The notes beneath the pieces are model-generated. The model was not told where the DNA came from and ran no database searches. It was given only the letters and a program-made list of their open reading frames with translations. A program made the translations under genes and the position numbers. A stretch of 64,000 bases of DNA from Melieria omissa (taxonomy: Eukaryota; Arthropoda; Insecta; Diptera; Ulidiidae): NCBI GenBank assembly GCA_963971225.1, contig OZ020267.1, positions 66,554,577 to 66,618,576 of the forward strand, written 5' to 3'. Shown in pieces: positions 1 through 11,200 of the stretch (within the stretch, counting starts at the first letter, position 1; each line of letters opens with the position of its first letter).

Positions 1-269
1 CCTTGTGCACTCTGATTGGTCATTGTGCGCCATCTTAGCCTTCAGTTGGTAAGTTGGTAAGCAAAAACATAAAGTGGACTGTGCTTAAGAGATTTTTGGT
101 TCAAATGCGGAAGGGGGAAAAGGGATGAATGGGGTTTCAGCTCCCACAACGTGGGCGAATTAGTTGCTTTTTTTAAAGAAATGCCATAAAAATGCATTTT
201 CAAATATATTCTCATCAAATTCCATATTTAAGACTTTTGGCTAATACTACATCACATGTCCAAATTTGA

Positions 270-698
270 ACGAGATCAGCCAACTATATCGAGGAAACGT
301 ACGGTAAAGCTACAGGCATCAGTCACGCCAAACGAATAGAAATAAAGAAATTCCACGCTAGAAATGGAGGAGTTACTACGAGAGTGAAGTTTATGGCTCA
401 TTTCAGATTCGAAAGCCACACCGAAATATTCAAACCGACCATCAAAAGGGGGAAAAAGGATTCCAACGTCAAAACTCCGAGTGTTCTTTCACTCGGAAAA
501 TCGATCAGTAAAGAAAAACAGAGGGTCGTAGAGCACCTGTTATTAACCCATTTTGGAAAAGAATGGAAAGATAACCCGGATCTTAAGTGGTACACCCCCC
601 TTGTTGGACAACCTGAGGCACCGGAAGAAGATGAAAATGACTGCAGCTTCGAAGAATGTGACTGTCTCGACAGCAATGAAAACGGAGTTCACATTTAA
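270..698 (+). CDS. Unrecognised open frame, possible transposon-encoded C-terminal part
   Basis: The frame is open for about 142 codons from just after a TGA at 267-269 to a TAA at 696-698. There is no ATG near its left edge (a GTG lies at 384 and the first ATG at 393), so it looks like the end of a longer or exon-split coding region. The C-terminus is acidic and cysteine-bearing (EEDENDCSFEECDCLD); the middle is basic (KPTIKRGKKDSNVKT). A canonical AATAAA lies at 725-730, about 27 bases after the stop, which fits a real 3' end. I do not recognise the family. A mobile-element origin is plausible because of the neighbourhood, but this is inference. It could also be a chance frame. Confidence 0.35.
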   Translation, partial: TRSANYIEETYGKATGISHAKRIEIKKFHARNGGVTTRVKFMAHFRFESHTEIFKPTIKRGKKDSNVKTPSVLSLGKSISKEKQRVVEHLLLTHFGKEWKDNPDLKWYTPLVGQPEAPEEDENDCSFEECDCLDSNENGVHI

Positions 699-764
699 TA
701 TGTCATTCTAATAATATTGTAAAAAATAAATTTTATTAAAGTTTATAAAACAGCTGTTTTTTAA

Positions 765-993
765 CCAAAAGGGAACATATCCCATTTTCACACCAAAAAG
801 GCACATATCCAAATTAAAATCAGGTATAACTCGCAATGAAACGCACGCAGAGGTTGGAACTTTTGGTAGTATATTACTTAGCATAAGACGGAATTAATTT
901 AGTAAACAAAAAAAATCAGTTAATTTTTTAATTGCCGTAAAACGTTTCTCTTAATTTCTCAAAAAAAATCAGAAGTGGATATATGCCCTTTTG
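765..993. repeat. Imperfect inverted repeat flanking AT-rich spacer
   Basis: A motif near 794-813 (caaaaaggcacatatccaaa) is repeated in inverted, imperfect form at 974-993 (ggatatatgcccttttg), and a third related copy lies at 767-783. The enclosed DNA is AT-rich without an open frame. It may be a decayed inverted-repeat element next to the 270-698 frame. I could not find a clear target duplication. Confidence 0.25.
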
Positions 994-1174
994 AAAGTAA
1001 ACTCCTCAATTGTGAAATTTTTTTTTCTGGAGACTTAAATCAGGTGAATAGTGAGGACTTCTGTTCCAAAGGAAAAATATAAAAATTCGAAACCACTAGA
1101 AAACAGGCAGATAGCAAGGTTCATATTGAAATCCTCGTGAAGGCCAGCGACATTTTAGAATGGTATCACAGAGA

Positions 1175-2707
1175 TGGGATCGTCATACCACCACCCGATC
1201 GTAATGAGGTACGTATAGCAATAATGCGGCTCAAAAACAACAAGGCCGCCGGAGCCGACGGCCTGTCGGCTGAGCTATTCAAAGCTGGAGGCGAGGAACT
1301 GACAAGCCGCATGCATCAGCTTCTTTGCAAGATATGGTCGGAAGAAAGCATGCCAAGCGACTGGAACCTGAGTGTGCTCTGCCCAATCCATAAGAAAGGA
1401 GATCCTGCAATCTGCGCTAACTACCGCGGGATCAGCCTGATCAACATCGCATATAAGGTCCTATCCAGCGTGTTGTGTGAAAGACTGAAGCCCATCGTCA
1501 ACAAACTCATTGGACCTTATCAGTGTGGCTTCAGACCTGGTAAATCGACCATCGACCAGATCTTCACAATACGCCAAATCCTAGAGAAGACCCAAGAAAA
1601 ACAGATCGACACGCACCACCTTTTCGTCGACTTTAAAGCCGCTTTTGATAGCACGAGTCGGAGTTGCCTTTACGCCGCCATGTCTGGTTTTGGTATCCCC
1701 GCCAAACTGATACGGCTGTGTAAAAAGACGTTGAACACCACTACTAGCTCCGTCAGAATCGGGAAGGACCTCTCCGAGCCGTTTGATACCAAGCGAGGGT
1801 TCAGACAGGGCGACTCCCTTTCGTGCGACTTTTGCTGGAGAAAATTATACGCGCTGCGGAGTTGAACCGCGCTGGCACTATTTTCCACAAAAGTGTCATG
1901 CTACTGGCATATGCCGACGATATCGACATCGTTGGCCTCAACAGCCGTGCCGTATGTTCAGCGTACTCCAGTCTAGAGAAGGAAGCGAGCAAAGTTGGTC
2001 TTGCGGTGAACGAGGGCAAGACAAAGTACCTCCTGTCAACACACAAAGAGTCTTCGCGTCTTGGACAACACGTCACTGTTGGCAGCCGTAATTTTGAAGT
2101 CGTAAAGGACTTTGTCTATCTTGGTACCAACATCAACACCAACAATGACGTCAGCCTGGAGATCAAGCGGAGAATAACTCTTGCCAACAGGTGCTACTTT
2201 GGGCTCAGTAGGCAGATGAGAAGTAGGGCCCTCTCTCGACGAACAAAACTTACGCTCTACAAGGCACTTATCATCCCCGTCCTCTTATATGGTGCAGAGT
2301 CCTGGACGTTGTCGACCACCGATGAACGTGCCTTGAAAGCATTCGAGAGAAAGATACTCCGCAAAGTCTTCGGTCCGCTCCGCGTGGGTGATGAGTACCG
2401 TATACGATGGAACAACGAGCTGTACGAGCTATACAGGGACATGGACATAGTCAAGCGCATAAAAATACAGCGGTTGCGCTGGCTTGGCCATGTTACCCGT
2501 ATGCCTGAAGATGCTCCGGCGAGGCGAGTCTACGAGACGGTACCCTCAGGTGGACGCCGCGGAAGAGGACGTCCTCATCTACGTTGGAAAGACCAAGTGT
2601 CGCAGAACCTGTCGGCGCTTGGAATCTCCAACTGGCGTCAGCAAGCACAGGACAGAACCGGCTGGCGCGCTCTTTTGGATTCGGCCAAGACCGATAAACG
2701 GTTGTAG
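1175..2707 (+). pseudogene. Reverse transcriptase fragment, frameshifted
   Basis: The RT domain begins at the finger motif LKNNKAAGADGL, followed by PIHKKGD, ANYRGISL, QCGFRPGKST, the first catalytic aspartate region FVDFKAAFD, and GFRQGDSLS. The frame then breaks around 1825-1845: the first frame ends at TGA 1863-1865 and the sequence resumes in another frame with LLLEKIIRAAELNRAG and the catalytic box YADD at about 1912-1923. The thumb and C-terminal region run to TAG at 2705-2707. A small out-of-frame deletion just after DSLSCDF is the simplest explanation. The catalytic residues are intact but the protein is broken and lacks its endonuclease N-terminus, so the copy is dead. Confidence 0.9.
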
Positions 2708-2739
2708 CGCCAGCTAAGAAGAAGAAGAAGAAGAAGAAG
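1175..2739 (+). mobile_element. 5'-truncated non-LTR retrotransposon (RTE/BovB-like or related) with GAA tail
   Basis: The insertion is bounded by a 10-bp direct repeat ATCACAGAGA at 1165-1174 and 2740-2749, which is a target-site duplication. The element starts inside the reverse transcriptase coding region, as expected when reverse transcription stops early, and ends with a very short 3' untranslated region followed by about eight GAA units (2715-2739). A short 3' end with a microsatellite tail and an endonuclease-RT style C-terminus (WLGHV.RMPEDAPARRV..GRRGRGRP..RW.D) resemble the RTE/BovB group, but CR1- or I-like clades share this C-terminal motif. No endonuclease domain remains. Clade assignment is inference; the element class is clear. 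Confidence 0.9.
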
Positions 2740-2749
2740 ATCACAGAGA

Positions 2750-5700
2750 ACAAGCCATACTTTGGTACTTAAGTGAGCCTTTCAAAGGAAAGCTCCCACT
2801 TAGCCTAAGCTGGTCCACATTCATTGATCCTTCGTCAGATTATTCCATATAACCAATATACATTTTCTCATGCTCAAATGACACTTTCTCAATCTCAAAA
2901 TGCTCGTTTTCAATTTGTATTTTTACTTTTTCATTTTAAAAGAATATTTTACACTTTTAAAGCGTCCATATGCCTTTCAAACTATTATCACAGTTGCCTC
3001 AATAAAGAAGAGGAAGGAACTGTATAAAAGACACCTTCCGCCCCGCTCTATCTACATGTAAATGTGTAACTCTAGGTTCCTCTTTTTCAATGATTTTGAT
3101 GACATAATTTTTACATTTGAGACTAGGTTTCAGCTACAAACCAAACTGGCTTGAACAAAATTTGTAATTGCTGTATATTTCCAACAAACCACAAAATCAA
3201 CTTTTGAATGAATCACAAACCAAACTCAATAGTATCAACTTAGATTTTAACGTTATACAATATTCTCATAATTTTAAGTAAACATAAATTAAGCATCAGC
3301 GAATCTTTAGTTTCAGAACCTGTTTTCTATTTAAAACCTCTTAATTAAAAGATCCATAAATATTTGATATGGAAGGCTTAGCTGAAGCTCAGTTTTATCT
3401 CTCAAACCATTCAAGTTACCTCTAATTGTTTGAGAACTTCAGCTTAGTTTAAACCTCAAAGTTATCCCACAATAAAATAAAGTCATAAACCAAAGAACAT
3501 TCTACAGCAAGTTCACTCATGTCTCAGTCTCATAAAAATGTTTGTATAAGTTGTACCAAAAAAAAAACTACTGCCTTGAGCATTAACTATAAAATTGCGA
3601 TACGATGCGATAAACTAAACAAAAAACAATCATGAGGAATTCAGAGGAAAATTTAAATTAGAGCAAACATAAAATTCGATACTGCAACACTGTGGTCTGC
3701 GGGAGGCTGCGCTTCGGAGCGTCTATGGGCTGTCGTGTCAATAAAGCGGAGGCAGCACATGTTGACAGCGCACATGTTGACGTTATTATTGCATATAAAT
3801 TTCTTATTTATATGACGCATATCAAATAGAGCAATGGCCAGCAGAAGTATTTAAAGAATTGAAAAATCAAAAACCTTCAAAGCAGCCAACGATTGCATTA
3901 TTTCAAATTAAATGTACAAATGGACACAGACTTGGAAACTGACCGACCGACAAAGAACAAAGTATCGGGTTACGTGAGTGGGCCAGCGACAAGGGGTTGC
4001 ACACATTAACGCACAACGTTCATAGGGGCACATAAAATTGTTATTATTAAACATGCTGCACAAATTTCGCCCAGTATCACTTAAGAGAGTATCACATAGG
4101 AAGAAGCATGCAGTGAACTGTCGGCGCTCATTAATAAAATGTAACAATTTATGAGCGTCGCCGCAGTCTATTCGGCACAATTTTCATGTACAGATGGTTC
4201 TATTTTCAGCTAAAACAAATTTAAAAAAAATTTTACTGAAATGCCTAGAAATGAACTATTTTGGCTTAAAATACTCGAAACAAAAACAAGTGATTCTGCA
4301 TTATGTGTTAATGCAGCGGAAATGGAGATTCCACAGCACTGACTAGACGCCTTTGTGGATTGGGCTCGTCCAGCCTTCATACAATTCATTCCACACTGCA
4401 TTTCACTATTGCCAACTTATTGTTGTACCATCGATACAGTAAATACTGTAAGCCAAGTGTAACATTAACAATAACAGCCAGCAATATTGGGTCAACAATA
4501 ACAAGCGCCACATAAGCAGCAAAGATGCAGACTGGAGTATGCGGATTTTCGTGGAAAGCAGTAAATGAAACGCCGATGTGTAACAAACAATATTTTAAAA
4601 CTCAATTAGAATTTTCCGCCAACTATTATGTCAACAAGAAGGTCGACTGCCGAACAACTTTGGTTGCCACAATGCAGTCCAAACCCAATTATTTGCATAT
4701 AAATACAACAAACCCACAACAATTCAACAGTGGTGCATAGATTTTCATTCATAAAAATTTACCAATTTTTTTTCACAAATTTATAATAATTTTTTTCCAC
4801 AATTTCCTGTACACTATTTTAAGTTGTAAACGCTGCGCATGCAGATTGCTATTGTTGTATTGTAAATGGCCCTAAAATTGTGTTTTGTTGTAAGCAAAAG
4901 CAACAACAAACAATAACAACACAAAACCAATACAACAATAGTGCTAGCAGACTTCAAAGTGCTAATGCGGCACACTGCAACTTTACCAAAAAGCCCAAAA
5001 TAAAACCAACACAGTGCAACAACAAACCAGCAGGCCACAAAAACCGTGGCGTAAATAGTACTTGCAGTAACAACGATTAACAATAACAACAAAAGACGCA
5101 AAAATCTACAAAACAACGAAACCGCAGAATGACTTTCTCTGCTGCACTGACTGCATTTTGGGAATTTTTTGAATAGCCAAAAAACAAAAAAACAACAATA
5201 CTTGGATAAAAAAATAGAAAATCAGACATAGTAGAATACAAAAATTGAACATTTGAAAAAGAAACATGCACCACCCGCTGTTTGCTGGTTTGAGCTGGTT
5301 TTGGTTAGCGTTTCGGTTATTTTTGGTTTTACTACGTTTTAACTATGTGTTACAGTCCGCTGATAGCAATGCAAATAAAATGCCATTTTTATTTAAGCAT
5401 AATGAGCCATTCACCACATTTTGGACATTCAATTTCCAAGTTTATGGTAAAGTTATCAAATGCAGCACGAAAATAATGAAATGTGGTTTTTACGTTGATT
5501 TTTTTGATGTGTTAACCCAGCGCCAACACATAAAAACAACGAGTTTGCCCTATCTTTGTTACATTTGCATAAATTAATTTCGTTTTTTAGGCATTGAAAT
5601 GTTGTCATTTTCTGTTTTCCACATAAAGACGAGTTTTGTTGCGGTTTCGTACCAAAAACAGCATTTAATAAAGTTCAAACAAATTAAGTCATTGGAAAAA

Positions 5701-6044
5701 AGTTTTATATTTTTGTTTATTCAACTTTTTATACAAACTGTTATAATGTTTTGGACATAATTTATTCATGAGCAAAATTTTCGTCAAATGGTCATAAATA
5801 AAAATTTGAAAGTCACATTCGTTGCGCGCATGGCACCAATTTCAAGTTTGTATGGAAAATTGTGAATGAGTTGGTGACAGAATCAACTTAAAGCTTGGGT
5901 GAATCTAAGTTTTAATTAATATTGGCAGTTTCATTAAAAAACAAGTTTAGTGTAATTTATGTGAAGAAACGACAGTAAATTAAAAGTTGGTTTTTGGACA
6001 AATGTGTTCACGGCTCCGCCTTCAAAGATGACATTGTGAAAAAC
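2750..6044. other. AT-rich spacer without recognised genes
   Basis: No frame in this stretch has the character of a protein family I know. It holds many CAA/TTG runs (for example 4895-4925), poly-A/T tracts and a GC-richer patch at 3690-3775 that contains a near-direct repeat of gcacatgttgac (about 3756-3781). The open frames on the minus strand at 4814-5116 are translations of CAA-type low-complexity sequence. Confidence 0.6.
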
Positions 6045-6600
6045 TGTATTCATGGATGCGCACTGAGAAATGATTTTTCTACAAATTTATTCATGGATCC
6101 GCACTGAGAAATCATTTTTCTACAAATTTATTCATGGATCCGCCCTTTTTGAAATAATTTGTTTATAAATTCACCCTGAGAAATGTTTTTTTTTTTGTAA
6201 ATAATTTGCTCATGAATCCACGTTGAGAAATGATTTTTATTTTATTTATTCATGGATCCGCCTTGAGAAATTATTTTTATGAAAAATGTATTCATGGATC
6301 CGCCCTGAGAAATGATTTTTATGAAAAATTTATTCATGGATCCGCGCTGAAAAATGATTTTTTGAAATAATTTTGTTATGAATGAAATGGCTTTCTTTAA
6401 TTTGTTCATGAATCCGCCTTGAGAAGTGATTTTTTTAATTTATTCACTGATCCGTCTTTAGAAATGAGTTTCTTGAAAAATTTATTCATGGATCCGCCTT
6501 CAGAAATGATTTTTATGAAAAATTGATTAATGGATCCGCTCTGAAAAATGATTTTTTAAAATTATTTTTTCATGAATCCACCTTGAGAAATGATTTTGTG
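6045..6600. repeat. 42-bp minisatellite (BamHI-type motif), block 1
   Basis: The motif ttcatggatccgcc..gagaaatgattttt recurs with spacing of 41-42 bases where regular: GGATCC starts at 6095, 6136, 6254, 6296, 6338, 6490 and 6532, with degenerate units between (gaatcc, tgatcc). Units differ by substitutions and small indels, and some are partly lost, so the array is old. No open frame spans it. Confidence 0.9.
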
Positions 6601-7040
6601 GAAAAATGTAGTTTAAAACAAAAGCATTTAAAATTCATAGTTTCAATGTAAAAAACAGAGATTGGGAAATTTTTAATTATAAGATTAACTGAGCCTGCAA
6701 TGGGCTAACAGCAAAAATTATCCATGGATCCGCATTGAGAAATGATTTTTCTGAAAAATTTCTGGAAACATCATTCATGAATCCGCCCTGGGAAATGATG
6801 TTTTGAAATAATTTGCTAATGAATCCACCTTGAGAAATAATTTTTCTTAAAAATTCATTCATGGTTCCGCCCTGAAAAATGATTTTTTGAAATAATTTTT
6901 TCCGCCTTGAAAAATTATTTTGTGGACAAATTTAGTCTTAAACAAAAGCATTTAAAATGCAAAGTTTCTATGTAGAAAACAGAAATTTGGAAATTTTTAA
7001 TTATAAGATTAATTGAGCCAACAGCAACAATTATTTCCAA
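6600..7040. repeat. Minisatellite block 2 plus higher-order duplication
   Basis: After block 1 a non-satellite segment (6600-6715: taaaacaaaagcatttaaaa ... ggaaatttttaattataaga) is followed by further 42-bp type units (6720-6905), and then the same non-satellite segment returns at 6922-7040. The two copies of the segment are about 320 bases apart, so a unit of several minisatellite repeats plus unique DNA was duplicated in tandem. The mariner element is inserted at the right edge of the second copy. Confidence 0.85.
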
Positions 7041-7046
7041 ATTGTA

Positions 7047-7644
7047 TAGGGTGTTTTTTTTAGAGGTATAGAACTTCGAATTGAAATAAAACACAAGAAA
7101 ATCGTTTTAATGTCCATCAATTTGGCTTTATTGGAAGGATAATTTTATGCCATTAATGTTTAAATATGATTTCGGGCATGTGCCCGCCGCGGCTGGCTCG
7201 AATAAAGCCAATTCTACAGGTCCAATTTTTAAAGTTGATGGACAAAGCTCCAATTGCTGTGCACAGTGGCGAATCGATTCATTCGGGTCCTCTTCAACAT
7301 TTTGCTCTACAGCGGCAATTGTTTCTTCGGTGCGCACTGTTCGACGTCTCTGCGGATGCGTATTATCACATAGAGTAAACGTAGTGCGAAAACGACCCAT
7401 GGTTAACCGAATTAATTGCTTTGATGGACCATAAAATGGACGGAGCTTGCGGTAAACTTCGCGAACTGAACCATTATTTTCGAAATAAATTTGCACGATT
7501 TGCAAGCGTTGTTCTTTCGTCAACCTGTTCATGATGAAATGGCAAACCAAACTGAACATAAATGACATTAGAGTTGCCAGATTTGACCACAAAATGCCAG
7601 TTTTATCTCTATTCGAAAAACAAACCTCTAAAAAAAACACCCTA
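7047..7644 (-). mobile_element. Mariner-type (Tc1/mariner) internal-deletion derivative
   Basis: Perfect 21-bp terminal inverted repeats lie at 7047-7067 and 7624-7644 (TAGGGTGTTTTTTTTAGA...), flanked on both sides by TA (7045-7046, 7645-7646), the target dinucleotide of Tc1/mariner elements. The 598-bp element keeps both ends and both edges of a transposase gene on the minus strand but has lost the catalytic middle, the classic way a MITE arises. It inserted at the right edge of the 42-bp minisatellite duplication. Confidence 0.93.
7128..7532 (-). pseudogene. Mariner transposase remnant: HTH N-terminus joined to C-terminal tail
   Basis: From an ATG at 7530-7532 (minus strand) the frame reads MNRLTKEQRLQIVQIYFENN, the start of the mariner-type helix-turn-helix region, then a segment around GPSKQLIRL that looks disturbed relative to the usual family sequence, then RRTVRTEETIAAVEQNVEEDPNESI, the second DNA-binding subdomain. 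After CPSTL the frame jumps into a short tail ending KSYLNINGIKLSFQ. The DD(34-37)D catalytic domain is absent. About 134 codons remain of a protein normally near 340. It could at most bind element ends, not transpose. The open frame to the right of 7532 is not part of it. Confidence 0.85.
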
Positions 7645-7650
7645 TATTTC

Positions 7651-8099
7651 TTTATACTTTCACTATCCCAATAATTCACTTTCTCTGAATACTGTGTGGT
7701 AACAAGCTTTCTTTGTTGTAGTAATAAATCCCTGATTTCATTTTTTAATATTACTAACTAGATTTTGGTTGGAATGGTACCACATCTACAGTTTAAGAAG
7801 ACATAGATTCGGCAATAGAGATACTAATTACAAAAATATAAACTTAAACATCTTCTTCTAAGCATTGCAAATTCTTATAAAAATTATACTATCGTAATCA
7901 TACAATCCATAGCCAGAAGCCGGCAGCTGAGCAAAACCATGAAATGCTACTTCAAAAATTTCTTCTTCTCTTGATGTACTTCGAACTTTTGTGGAGATGA
8001 AGAGCAACGTAGCGTTTTTAGATCTCTATATGTATTAGAAGGCTTTGTTGAGGAAGAAAAGTGGAAGGGTGTAATCCAAACTAAAATACCTCGTTATTT
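7651..8099. other. Spacer, nothing recognised
   Basis: AT-rich DNA between the mariner derivative and the pogo-like end. No frame, repeat or RNA gene stands out. Confidence 0.6.
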
Positions 8100-8202
8100 G
8101 AAATAAAAGATGAAAAAAATCCTTATTTCTATATAATGAAGTTTCTATGTAATGAAGATTTTTTCTGGTCCCGTGCGAATTCATTATAGAGAAGTTTGAC
8201 TG
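8100..8202. mobile_element. Solo pogo/Tigger-like terminal fragment
   Basis: Read on the minus strand from 8202 the sequence begins CAGTCAAACTTCTCTATAAT and is preceded by TA (8203-8204). CAGTC-AAC-TCTATAA is the recognisable start of pogo/Tigger-type inverted repeats. Internally the motif tat-taatgaag occurs twice more (8120-8155), as subterminal repeats often do. I found no partner terminus upstream, so this looks like a lone end of a decayed element. Confidence 0.45.
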
Positions 8203-8204
8203 TA

Positions 8205-11200
8205 TAACTGCTGTGAGCACTCTTTCCAAATTCCAAACGCCAATCGAATGTGCAAGTTACAATGACTTTATTCTATGTTTCAGTTTCCTATCTATTAAAT
8301 AATTGCACCAATTTCCAAAGTGATTTAAATTGCTTCAAAGTCTAAGGTCATTTTCGGGTTTTCATAATCTACATCATAAATAATAGCTGCTAATTAATTC
8401 ATTCAGACTTCTTGCCTGTCAGCACATGACACAAACAAACGCCAAAATTGTGTTATGACAAGAACAAATAGGAAATTTATTTAGCTGCACAGTTGCGTGA
8501 ACAACAAAACAAATATTTGTCCCACATTTTATTTCATTTCACTTGATTACAATTTACTATGCCTGGCGTTCAAAAAGCTGTACCGGAGATACATACACAC
8601 ACACATAAACATACATGCAGACAAACAAAATATTGAGCTATATGCCGCACATACCTGAATGCGTGTGCGGCAGCAAACACTCTCGCGTTCGTTATAACAA
8701 AAATGGCCTTGTACCACAAAATCGAGACACGATATCAAAAAACAAATCTGTAACAAAAAAGTATTGTTCAAACTATACAACAACAACACCAACAAGAAAT
8801 TATTATCTAATTCATTGCAATGACACAATTTGGTGATGATGCGCGCAGCTCCCCTGGCACCGGCGTGTGCGGGTGTCAAGGTCTATTGGCCGCAATGGAC
8901 AACCGAAATGAACAGCGAACGAGGCACACAATGCAAGTGCGTCTATGCGTGTCGCCTGAATCGATCAATGCGCTTTGTTGTTGTATGCGATAACAGTCGA
9001 AAATTAAATGACAACACCAAACAGCCGACAACAAAAGCATTTTCAATTGACAACTTTACGGTGGTTTGTTGTCAATAAGTGGAAAAAATTGCTGTCGCCA
9101 AGCAACAACTAACACATGTTATCGGCCGCAAATATAAAAAAGCGGCGAGCCAGTCAACGCCAGCACAACACCAACCAGCAACAAGAATAATGATGCAACG
9201 CAGCCAGCCGCCACTGTGACCAGCCACCGGCAAAAGCCAAAGCAGCAATGCCAAATTAGCACATCAGCAACAAATTAGTAGCAATTATTTTTATGGCAGC
9301 AATAAAGTCGCTGCATACGCACTGCGCAAGCAACCAAAAGTGCTGCAACTAGCAGCAAACAAATATTGGCGCGTATGTTAATGTGTTTGTGCAGTGGCAA
9401 CGTCATCAACAACAACAACAACATTGGCCAGTGAGAGCAGCCAGCAGTGTGAGCTGAACAAAAAAATATATTCCTGCTGACCAGCTGCGCCAAACTGCAC
9501 AGTTCCACGCCGACAGCAGACAGCAGACACTGGCATGGACGGACGACATAAACAAATAGCCAGCCGCGTGATTAGTCGAAAAAAAGGAGTAACAAACCAA
9601 AGAGTTGGCTTTTATTAAGCACAATTGTGGGAAAGTTATGACTTTAAATACTTTCTTCCAACAGTTGTAGTTGTAGTTGTTCTTGTAATTGTAATTGTTA
9701 CTTAAGCAGGCACACATGTGGCAACATCTTAGAGTGGGCGCGATTTACTCATTAGCTCAAATTTTTGTTATTTTTCACTATAAAGTTGGCCATTCATTTA
9801 TGCGGAAATAAGAGCAAAATTAATGACACAAAAAAACGAAGCAGAGTTGAAGGCGCATGGGAGCAATTTTGTGAGTTCAATGTGGAATATTTGAGCATCT
9901 GTTGCGCATTTGTTGGCTGGTCGATGTACTGCATCGATGTACTCCACACGAGCAAGTTTGGGTATAAACATTCATATAAAACTGGTGGTATGCAAAATAA
10001 GGCATGGCCGACATGAAAAATCATATATTGTGGATTTATGAGTCACGTCTATCCATCAAAAGACTGATTTGCAAAACAGCAAAGAAGGAAATGAATGTGA
10101 GAATGAAATTTTTAAAGCACCTTTTTGTTGTAAAAAAGAACTGATATAAAGTTGGGTATGATAAGCCCACTTTAAGACTGAGTTGCCATTGAATGTTTTA
10201 TATATAACTAATGCCAATTTAAAAGTTTGAAATAGCAGAAAAAGTATTGAAAGAAAGCTTGGTTTTCGTTCAGAGTATGAAAAAATCAATGAAATCAGTA
10301 GCCATGTTGGTCTCAATCAATCTCATCAATCGGCCGACCGTTCATCCAGAAATCAGTTCCCAGCAAATATTCTGAATGAAAGAATTTTCAAAGACTATTT
10401 TTCAACTTTGCTAATATTCTTTCGACCAGCAAACAACAAAACATTCAACAACCACAAAGAGGCACCACGTGCGTAAAATTCTACTTCATTCATTCATTCC
10501 GTATTCAGTTCAGTCTGTCCGCACGTCATCATTATTCAAATTACAACTTTTAACGACAATCGACAATTAGCCACTTGCAGCTACAACAACAAAAACAACA
10601 ACAACACTTTGGTTTTAATGACTAGCTAAGAACGCTGCAGCTGCCATAAATGAGGCTGGGAACTGGTAAATAGCAGATAGACCGAAAAGGGAGCACAATG
10701 TGGGCGACTATTAAACTTTGCAGTGTTTATGCCCAGCGCGGAACAACTATGGGAACGATTTTGTAGAACTAAACGCTAACAATTTGCGTACACAATGTAG
10801 CTGCAGAAGAATAATGCATGTGCTACCAGTGGTCGAACTGCACTGAAATTCAATTGAAACTAAGAAATTAACAAACAATTATTTTGCAAATTTCAAATTC
10901 AAAGGTTATGATTTTACGATTTTTGAGAACCATTTGTAAATTTTTAATAAATATTTAATTTTTGAATTACTAAACAAAAAAACCCCCAATTGAAATGAAT
11001 TTCGAAATTGAATCGACATTCACTTTCAGGTGTGCGGGCATCGCACTTTTTGCCAACTTGTGAATTCTATTGCGTACATTACACGGTAATGAGTGTCGGC
11101 CAGTGTTGCTTTTATTTACAGCAATTACCAGTGAATGTGCAAAAATACACACATTCACGCACATAAAACAGATGCAAAAAGTGAAATGTTTGCAAAAATT

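Larger units (their letters stand above)
1083..2852 (+). other. Short host-side open frame split by the retrotransposon insertion
   Basis: If the retrotransposon and one copy of its 10-bp target duplication are left out, the left flank (1083-1174) and right flank (2750-2852) form one uninterrupted frame of 64 codons ending at TAA 2850-2852. The left piece includes ILEWYHR and the right piece continues in phase. The arithmetic (92 + 103 = 195 bases) keeps the frame exactly. I do not recognise the product, and 64 codons can be open by chance, so this is only a candidate for a broken coding exon or an older element remnant. Confidence 0.2.

Noticed and set aside
1783..2753. Overlapping frames on both strands across the reverse transcriptase
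   Set aside because: Shadows of the RT coding sequence.
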